This document shows, piece after piece, positions 57,520 through 64,000 of a DNA stretch of 64,000 nt. Numbering within the stretch: position 1 is the first letter of the stretch; every line of letters begins with the position of its first letter. The position numbers were made by a program, and so were the translations under genes. Source of the DNA: Gammaproteobacteria bacterium (GTDB lineage: Bacteria; Pseudomonadota; Gammaproteobacteria; Competibacterales; Competibacteraceae); assembly GCA_024234995.1 (NCBI GenBank), contig JACKNF010000001.1, positions 372,001 to 436,000 of the forward strand, read 5' to 3'. A model generated the notes under the pieces. It ran no database searches, was not told where the DNA came from, and saw only the letters and a list, made by a program, of their open reading frames with translations.

Positions 57520-57863
57520 AGCTAGCACAGAGCCTCCCCCCTTTGCTAAAGGGGGGCTGTTAAATTCTGTGGAAGCGGTCACTTTTCGAAGGTCGAACCA
57601 CCCCGCCCCTTCGGGGCACCCCTCCTTCGCCAAGGAGGGGAACACACTGATCTTGATGCTATTTCCCCTCCTTGGCGAAGGAGGGGTGGCGCGCAGCGCC
57701 GGGGTGGTTGGATCGGCAGACCGCCCTGTTTTCGTATAACTTAACAGCCCTGCCTTTGCCAAAGGGGGGAACCAGACGTTTAGAATCTATTGAGATTAGA
57801 ATCTATTGAGAACGGTATTACCTCTCACCTCAACCCTCCCCGCAAAGGGGGTAGGAAGCGATC
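57520..57863. other. Intergenic region filled by repeats
   Basis: Besides the nested inverted repeat, it holds a tandem ATTAGAATCTATTGAGA duplication (57780-57810) and an ACCCTCCCCGCAAAGGGGGT palindrome (57832-57852) just before the ribosome binding site of the next gene. No gene is seen. Confidence 0.6.
57530..57775. repeat. Nested inverted-repeat element, REP/MITE-like
   Basis: Inner arms CACCCCTCCTTCGCCAAGG (57609 onward) and TTCCCCTCCTTGGCGAAGG (57661 onward) are inverted copies about 25 bases long. Outside them lie CCACCCCGCCCC and CGCCGGGGTGG. Outermost are CTCCCCCCTTTGCTAAAGGG with CTGTTAA and TTAACAGCCCTGCCTTTGCC with AAAGGGGGGA. The whole 245-base unit between ppiC and the next gene folds back on itself and has no coding potential. 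Confidence 0.75.
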
Positions 57864-59561
57864 GTGACCCCCTGGATAACCTCCCGCTGGCTATTCCTCC
57901 TCGTTCTGCTACTGGTTTCACTCAACGCCCTTTATCAGTATTTGGGCGCTGGGCGGGATGATGTCTTCATCACCCTGTGGGCAGGAAAAACGCTAGGAAC
58001 CGCCGCGTGGTTCATCAACTACAATGGCGAACTTCAGGAAATCTCCTCCAGCATCCTCGGCGCGCTCATCGCCAAACTGGCCTATCTGTGTTGCGCTGAC
58101 GTCTACTATCTGATGAATAAGCTATTTGGCGTTGCTGCCGCTCTGGCAACTCTCGTTGTTCTTTGGTTTCAGCGCCACACCTTCTTCGATTCATTCCCCA
58201 ACGCCAGCGCCATCGCCGCCGCCGCGCTGCTTGGTTTCAATCCCAGCTTCGCCTATTGGGGCCTCGGCGGCCTGGAAACCCCCTACTACGCGCTGTTGAT
58301 CCTGCTCTACACGGCATTCGCTATCCGCTTGTTCAGTTACCCCGAAACGCTCTCCCCCCTGGTGGAGGAAGGCCAGGGTAGGGGGGGTGAACCATTGCGC
58401 TTGCTCAGCCTCGTACAAATCCTCGCTATCCTGTGTCGACCGGAAGGCTTCTGGCTGATAGGTATCACCGCGACCTTGCTGGCATTCTGGTCCCAGCTTC
58501 CCGACCGGCGTCAACGCATCTTTCAAGGTGCGATCCTTCCCCCGCTGCTCGTCCTCATCGCCCTATTTACCATCCGTTATGCGTTGACCGGCGCAATCTT
58601 TCCCAACCCGGTCTACGCCAAAGTCTCGGTCAATCATCTTGGTGGCCTTCAGGAAGGCTGGAACTACCTGATCGCTTTCACGACCACCGGCCTGGGCAGT
58701 CTGCTACTCGGTGGAACGACCGTTATCGCTGCGGCGTTGATGGGTTATGCCGCGTTCCATCGCTTTCTGCCCAGCGCCCGTCAACCCACTATTTTATTGA
58801 GCAGCCGCTGGCTGGTTCCGGCTCTGGGTATCTGCGCCTACGACGCCTTCATCATCCTCGTCAAGGGTGACTGGATGGAATATCACCGCTTTCTAGCCCC
58901 CACGCTGGCGCTGAAAACGGTATTGCTCATTCAATTGGGGGCGAAACTCTTGACGCTAATGCCAGTCTCCACTCGCCAGTGGGCCTCTATCGTCGCAACC
59001 ACTACCTTGCTGCTGGCCGTCGTTGACGAATGGCGCTATCAGTCGCCGCAGGACTGCTCGACACGGCTGTCCTGGGAAGCATCGGCCCGGCTTCTCCAGC
59101 ACCCGAATGACGCCACGATTGCGCTGAATTGCGCCCACCAGCGCGACGATTACGCGATTCGCCCGTTCATCGACCACGAATTACCCCGGTATTTGGCGCA
59201 ACAAGGCCATCTCACTATCGTGACCTACCAGGGCGGCTACTTTCCCTATTTTATCCGGGAGCGGTTCCCGCCGCGAGACATCACCTTGGTGGACACCACG
59301 GGCCTGTTGAATCTGGAGATTGCCCGGATCGAGGGAGAAAAGATTCCGACGGGAAATAAACGCCTCGATGATATTCCTGCCATCCTCAGCGGCGAAGTGC
59401 CTGGTCTGTCGGAGCAAGTATCCCGTTATCGCCCGAATATGATTTACCTGCTGGGCGACCAGGAGAATGACGCGTCCCGGCTCCAGGCGTTGGGCTTCGA
59501 GCGTATTCTCCAAGCTCCGGGCGCGGTGGTATATCTAAGGCCGGCCTCGCCGGTGCCTTAA
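57864..59561 (+). CDS. GT-C-like polytopic membrane protein
   Basis: 565 residues from a GTG start behind AGGAAG. About ten helices. The first loop has GRDDVFITLWAGKTLG, then FINYNGELQEISSSILG, resembling the DD..IT...G...WN.GE pattern of AftB-like GT-C arabinosyl/mannosyltransferases. A soluble C-terminal domain (about 400-565) contains HELPRYLAQQGHLTIVTYQG. It probably transfers a polyprenyl-linked sugar on the outer side of the membrane. A short inserted repeat sits near residues 165-176. Its stop codon shares TTAA with the convergent giant gene. Confidence 0.68.
   Translation: MTPWITSRWLFLLVLLLVSLNALYQYLGAGRDDVFITLWAGKTLGTAAWFINYNGELQEISSSILGALIAKLAYLCCADVYYLMNKLFGVAAALATLVVLWFQRHTFFDSFPNASAIAAAALLGFNPSFAYWGLGGLETPYYALLILLYTAFAIRLFSYPETLSPLVEEGQGRGGEPLRLLSLVQILAILCRPEGFWLIGITATLLAFWSQLPDRRQRIFQGAILPPLLVLIALFTIRYALTGAIFPNPVYAKVSVNHLGGLQEGWNYLIAFTTTGLGSLLLGGTTVIAAALMGYAAFHRFLPSARQPTILLSSRWLVPALGICAYDAFIILVKGDWMEYHRFLAPTLALKTVLLIQLGAKLLTLMPVSTRQWASIVATTTLLLAVVDEWRYQSPQDCSTRLSWEASARLLQHPNDATIALNCAHQRDDYAIRPFIDHELPRYLAQQGHLTIVTYQGGYFPYFIRERFPPRDITLVDTTGLLNLEIARIEGEKIPTGNKRLDDIPAILSGEVPGLSEQVSRYRPNMIYLLGDQENDASRLQALGFERILQAPGAVVYLRPASPVP
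58349..58391. repeat. C/G-rich palindrome inside the GT-C-like gene
   Basis: TCTCCCCCCTGGTGGAGG is followed by AAGGCCAGGGTAGGGGGG: the CCCCCCT and AGGGGGG ends are complementary. It is read in frame as LSPLVEEGQGRGGEP between two hydrophobic segments. The sequence matches the style of the intergenic repeats, not of the surrounding gene. Confidence 0.55.
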
Positions 59562-62500
59562 CTGCGTAATCTCCTTGCTTCGTCTACCGCAGTCTCGATA
59601 AATACCTCGAACTCCCGCACTGCCGTCTGATCTGCAAACAATTCCCCGCTGGCCTCGCGCAACTGTTGTCTAAACATTGCCCGGTAATCGGGATTCTGGG
59701 CAAAGCGCAGCGCTCGCTCGATATAGTCTTCCGAGTCAGCGGCGATCCCTTCATCCAGCCCCATCTGCCGGTAAGCGGCATAGACATAGCGGCCTCGACT
59801 GAATGCTGTCGGCAAGGTCACGATGGGTATTCCCATTTCCAGCGTTTCATAAGTGGTAATGCCGCCACCGAAATGCAGGGTATCCAGCGCCACATCGGCT
59901 GCCGCCAGCACGCCAAGATACTCTTCATACGCTAATCGCGGCAGGAATCGCACCCGCTCGCTCACGTCTGGCATCCGCGCCTGCAACCGCTGGCGCACCG
60001 CCGCCGTTACTGCTGGATGGGTATCTTCGACCAGCGCCACGACCCCGTGCAAATCGCGACGCAGGATGCCTGCGATGAGTTCATCGAAATCAGGATGAAT
60101 TTTTCGTAGATTCTGCGCGCACAGATAGAAATGCTGGCTAGCGGCGATACCGAAGCGTTCCCGGTCAACGGAAATTTCCACGGTTTCGGGACGATGAAAA
60201 TACACCGGCAAGCGCTGGAAGCGTACTAATCGCTCGCTGTAATGGGCATCACTATCCACCGTTTCCAGAAACTGGCTGGACAAATAGTAATCCATTTGCG
60301 GAATGCCGCTGGTAACCGGCCAGCCCCAGCCGGTGCATTGGACCGGCGCCAAGCGAAAGAATGGCAAAAAATAATTTGTGCTGTCAGTGGCTACTTCCCA
60401 GTGGTACAAAACCGAAAAGCGCCCTTGCCGGATTAATTCCGCGCTGAGATCGATGCGCTCGGGCAGCGGCAGATAGCGAACCGCTGGATTGTGAATCCCC
60501 AATCGCAGCGACGTTTCACCATTTTGTTGACTGCACACAACGGTCCAGTCAAAACGCTCGGCGGACACCTGATTCAAAATCCCGCTCATCCCCTTTAGGA
60601 ATACCCCCTCATGGCCGCGCGTCACGACAAAGCCGATATGGGGTCGCCGGCCTGTGAGTGACAGCGGCTCGACCTCCGGCAGAAGTGGTTGAAACAGGGT
60701 GGCCCAGGCTTCCTTAATCGACCGGTCATCGCGTCCCTGGTAGGCCAGCAGCAGAGGCGGTTCAAAGCTACTGGTATGCAATTCTTGCAGATGCAGTTGC
60801 AACCCGCCCATGGTGGCGTGCGCTTCTTTTAGTTGCATCTGGACCGCTTCCCGGTAGGCATCGATCATGGCATTGCTGGCCGGCGCGGGCGGACAAAAGC
60901 TCGCCACACGCAACCGCAGCAGTGCATGGCCTTCTCCGCCAGCCAGCACCTGTTGGTAACACTCTCGCGCTTCTTCGATCTCCCCTTGCCGCTCCAGCAG
61001 CGTGCCTAGATTGCGCCAGATCTCAATCAAGTCAGGCCGGTATTGGAGCGCCTGTCGAAGACATTGGGCCGCTTCATCAAAGCGCTTGCTGGCGTGAAAC
61101 ACCACGCCTAGATTGTGATGAACTTCAGCCAGATTAGGCTGGAGCTGGAGGGCGCGTTGGTAAGAGTCCACCGCAGCATCGTAAGCGCCCAGTTGCCGCA
61201 GAAGGTCACCCATGCCGCAATGCGCGGAGACGTCGTTTGGATCGTACCGCAAGGCTTGCTGGCAACAGGCCAGCGCGTCCTTGAAACGCCCTTGTTGCTC
61301 TAGAACCAGCGCCAGATTAACCCAGGCATCGACCATGTTCGGCGCTATTTGCAAAGCCTGTTGATAGCTTTGCTCGGCCTGCTGCCATTCGCCCTGCCGG
61401 CGTAATGCCTCGGCCAGATTGTAGTGATAGGACGGCATTCGGCCATTTAAAGCAATCGCTTGCCGGATATGCTTCACGGCCCTGGCCTGATCGCCACCCC
61501 GGCCGTAAACGACACCCATCAAATGATGAATATCAGCATGTTGGGGCGCGTGCTCCAGCAGCATCTCGCAAATCTCCACTGCTGTCTGAAACTGACCGTT
61601 CCGCGAAGCGAATGAAGCGCCTTCGAAGAGTGGGGCGAAAAAAAGAGCAATACAGTGTTTTTTGAAAAAGGGCAGTAGGTTATTCCAGTAATCCCCCATC
61701 AGTTTTTTAATTTTGTCGGGATCTTCGCTTCTGGTCTGACTTTCATAGTGGTAAGCAACCGCATGACCGATTTGGTAATTTTTTCTGCCTAATTTCAGCA
61801 TTTGCAAGTTCAGTTCGACATCTTCAAAACACTCTCGGTAACTCTCATTGAAATAAAATTTTGTAAAAATGGGCCGCTCCATCATCAGGAAAGCAGCGGT
61901 ATTTCCCAAAACTTCGACCGTTTCACGATCATAGCGATAATAGCTGCGGATGTTTCGATGGGTAACATCTACCGGTTTTCCGATACCAAAAAAGAGTTCT
62001 ATGCCGTTATGTTGAATGGAATGATCAGCAAAGTGCAGCCGAATTCCCACGGTCCCAATGTTTTTCTTTTCCTTGAATAAAGCAAGGCATCGATCAACAG
62101 CGTCATTAAGAAGTTTAATATCATTGTTACAAAAAAGAAGATGACTGCTCTTTTTTGCAAGGTGATTTCTTACAACATGGTTATTGATTTTGGCAAAATT
62201 GTAATAATCGTATTCGACAACTTTAATTCCACTCAAATTAGATTTTCTATTCAGATTTTTTATCCATTCCGCAAGTTTCTGTTTATTTTCCGAAGTAGAG
62301 CCTGTGTCAGCAATGATGATCTCATATCGTGTGATGTGGGTATGATCGATGATTGATTGCAAGCAATCGATCAGTAGATCAATTTTATCTTTTGTGGGAA
62401 TAATGATTGAAACCAGCGAATGACTTGTATTGAATTTCCTGATCGTCGATGTGTCGTATTCGGTTTTTTCCGGCTTTATTCCACATGGGAGTGCGTTTTC

Positions 62501-64000
62501 ATAGATACTCGAAAATACCAATCTATTTTTATTCCATTCTTCATTAGGGTTTCCGTATGACTTATGTGTTATATCAATGTCAAAAACAACCCCCACCTTG
62601 ACACCCGCCAAGTGGTTTGCAAAAACAAATGAAACATCATAATAATGAAAACCTTTAAATCTCTCATCAAACGGCTTTCGGATTCTATTTTTATCCACGG
62701 CAATGAAAACCCCATCTAAACATACACATTGGATAGGGTGATCATAAAAGTTGGAGTAAACACTGTCGACAATCTTTCCATTGATTTCGTGCTTAATTCT
62801 ACCAATCATCCTGTTGTCCATTGCCCACCACTTTTCGGCATTTCCATGATCATCTTTGATTAAATCAGTTGTACCCGCGATACCTAATATCCCATAATTG
62901 GTATTTTGAAAACTCTTCAGCAGCGTTTCTCCCCAATGGTCATTATTAAAAATAATATCGTCATGGATAAAAACGACAAAATTATACTTTGATTCCTGTA
63001 GTCCTCGGTTATAAAGTTCAGTGAGTGAAAAATTCCCTGAATTGGCATAAGGGATGATTTGGACGTCCTGAACACCTACGGTATTCCTGATATGATCAAT
63101 AAACTGGGGATCAATTTTCCGGGTACTAAAAACAATGGATAACCCTAGTGGCAGGTCACGACATATATTAAATTTAATAGATTCCTGACTTATTAAGGAA
63201 TTTTCACCAAAAGTCATGTCATCATTTAAGTCATTGCTCGTCAAATTTGCATAGTGATCGAGTCCAGTAGATACACTACCATGATGAATACTAACAATCT
63301 GTGGTAAATGGCTATGAGTTACACCCATATCTAAAAAACGTTCCCATAAATCCCAGTCTGCTGGATAATGATATTGCCATGCATTGCGGTTATATCGAAA
63401 ATTTTTAAGCGAGGCATGATAAATTGAGGAAATTCTTGATATACGCCCAAGAGCAGGCTGTTTATTGCCAATAATAATTTTATGATCTGTATCTGATAAA
63501 AATAGAGTTTGTCCATGAACCCATTCAGATCTGGTTTGTATGGCTACGTTTAATAAGCTGCTAATATGATAATTTAAAAATTCATCATCATCGTCCAGGT
63601 GACAAATCCAAGCGCCTCTAGCTAATCGCAAACCAAAATTTATTGGCTTAGTACCTGCGGAATACCATAATGGTCCAATCCTGTTAGGATACTGACCTCT
63701 TTTTTTTAGGTTATAAAAAAATATGCGCTTGTCAGTAATTCCTTTGATAAGGGTACGACAATTATCCTCATCCATTGCGTCACCGATAATAATGAGCTCC
63801 CAGTTTTTATAATCCTGGTTTAAAACTGACGGAATGGTGCGTTCAATAATAATTTTTGCTCGATTGAATGTAGGAATGATTACGCTAACCAGTGGATTCA
63901 TTTCTTGAAAAGCCTTTTCATAAGCATGGCTTTTTCTGATTAGATGTAACCTTTCAGTATCTCGATGATATAGTTTCTTTTTCTTAATATCCCTCAAGTC
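59558..64000 (-). CDS. Giant glycosyltransferase: three GT-A domains, TPRs, GT41 (5' end outside window)
   Basis: Open for 1480 codons; the frame is still open at the window end, so the true start is probably beyond it (only a TTG at 63997 is available). Numbering from 63997: GT2 domain (about 36-250; VSVIIPTFNRA, LDDDDE), a second GT-A of the Glyco_tranf_2_5 type (about 289-500; VFIHDDIIF), and a third GT2 (about 526-785; VSIIIPTKDKI, LFCNNDIKL). Six TPR units follow (about 812-1017). Last is a GT41 domain like O-GlcNAc transferase (about 1115-1479; HIGFVVTRGHEG, CTGWGWPVTSGIP, DTLHFGGGITTYE). It could modify proteins as well as glycans. The TPR/GT41 half is GC-rich, the GT-A half AT-rich. 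Confidence 0.88.
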   Translation of the reverse strand, partial: DLRDIKKKKLYHRDTERLHLIRKSHAYEKAFQEMNPLVSVIIPTFNRAKIIIERTIPSVLNQDYKNWELIIIGDAMDEDNCRTLIKGITDKRIFFYNLKKRGQYPNRIGPLWYSAGTKPINFGLRLARGAWICHLDDDDEFLNYHISSLLNVAIQTRSEWVHGQTLFLSDTDHKIIIGNKQPALGRISRISSIYHASLKNFRYNRNAWQYHYPADWDLWERFLDMGVTHSHLPQIVSIHHGSVSTGLDHYANLTSNDLNDDMTFGENSLISQESIKFNICRDLPLGLSIVFSTRKIDPQFIDHIRNTVGVQDVQIIPYANSGNFSLTELYNRGLQESKYNFVVFIHDDIIFNNDHWGETLLKSFQNTNYGILGIAGTTDLIKDDHGNAEKWWAMDNRMIGRIKHEINGKIVDSVYSNFYDHPIQCVCLDGVFIAVDKNRIRKPFDERFKGFHYYDVSFVFANHLAGVKVGVVFDIDITHKSYGNPNEEWNKNRLVFSSIYENALPCGIKPEKTEYDTSTIRKFNTSHSLVSIIIPTKDKIDLLIDCLQSIIDHTHITRYEIIIADTGSTSENKQKLAEWIKNLNRKSNLSGIKVVEYDYYNFAKINNHVVRNHLAKKSSHLLFCNNDIKLLNDAVDRCLALFKEKKNIGTVGIRLHFADHSIQHNGIELFFGIGKPVDVTHRNIRSYYRYDRETVEVLGNTAAFLMMERPIFTKFYFNESYRECFEDVELNLQMLKLGRKNYQIGHAVAYHYESQTRSEDPDKIKKLMGDYWNNLLPFFKKHCIALFFAPLFEGASFASRNGQFQTAVEICEMLLEHAPQHADIHHLMGVVYGRGGDQARAVKHIRQAIALNGRMPSYHYNLAEALRRQGEWQQAEQSYQQALQIAPNMVDAWVNLALVLEQQGRFKDALACCQQALRYDPNDVSAHCGMGDLLRQLGAYDAAVDSYQRALQLQPNLAEVHHNLGVVFHASKRFDEAAQCLRQALQYRPDLIEIWRNLGTLLERQGEIEEARECYQQVLAGGEGHALLRLRVASFCPPAPASNAMIDAYREAVQMQLKEAHATMGGLQLHLQELHTSSFEPPLLLAYQGRDDRSIKEAWATLFQPLLPEVEPLSLTGRRPHIGFVVTRGHEGVFLKGMSGILNQVSAERFDWTVVCSQQNGETSLRLGIHNPAVRYLPLPERIDLSAELIRQGRFSVLYHWEVATDSTNYFLPFFRLAPVQCTGWGWPVTSGIPQMDYYLSSQFLETVDSDAHYSERLVRFQRLPVYFHRPETVEISVDRERFGIAASQHFYLCAQNLRKIHPDFDELIAGILRRDLHGVVALVEDTHPAVTAAVRQRLQARMPDVSERVRFLPRLAYEEYLGVLAAADVALDTLHFGGGITTYETLEMGIPIVTLPTAFSRGRYVYAAYRQMGLDEGIAADSEDYIERALRFAQNPDYRAMFRQQLREASGELFADQTAVREFEVFIETAVDEARRLRS

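Overview
The window reads as chromosomal DNA of a gammaproteobacterium. The evidence is the tig-clpP-clpX-lon order, an HD-domain tRNA nucleotidyltransferase (cca), tRNA genes that encode CCA, and an Ahr-type alcohol dehydrogenase. A GH57 glycoside hydrolase, a urease cluster and a large glycan locus would suit a glycogen-storing Competibacteraceae-like organism. That family-level placement is a guess; no rRNA is present.

Region by region. 1-10.8 kb is a clean housekeeping block on the minus strand: lon (3' end cut by the window), clpX, clpP, tig, five tRNAs (Leu, Lys, His, Arg, Pro) behind one good sigma70-type promoter, cysS, a double-ATPase peptide ABC protein, and a lipoprotein aminopeptidase. 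10.9-35.5 kb is a mixed metabolic block in which most genes are interrupted by small indels: cca, an MFS transporter, rsmE, a hydrogenase-maturation protease, ureDABCE, an RsbU-like phosphatase, an Sfp-type transferase, galE, a DedA-PAP2-LssY fusion, ispG, mgtE and the start of a GH57 gene. Because normally essential genes are hit and the protein sequence stays conserved in the successive frames, sequencing or assembly error is the likelier cause. An apparently undescribed structured small RNA, with its own promoter and a very strong terminator, lies at 12.2-12.4 kb.

37-64 kb is an intact surface-glycan locus: a GT2 enzyme, a Wzm/Wzt-type ABC exporter, further GT2 enzymes and two methyltransferases, a GtrA/GtrB pair followed by a GT-C-like membrane protein, two more polytopic membrane proteins, and two giant multidomain glycosyltransferases. 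One giant is sulfotransferase-like/coiled coil/GT2/GT2/GT4. The other is three GT-A domains, TPRs and a GT41 domain, and runs out of the window. Between them lie a secreted surface protein, a small secreted protein and a PpiC-type prolyl isomerase, which may form a separate export or cell-surface unit.

How the genes fit together (inference): nucleotide sugars, for example from GalE, feed GT2 enzymes that build a lipid-linked glycan. Wzm/Wzt would export it, and GtrA/GtrB plus GT-C proteins would decorate it on the far side of the membrane. Short C/G-rich palindromic repeats are scattered between genes and, unusually, inside several coding sequences.
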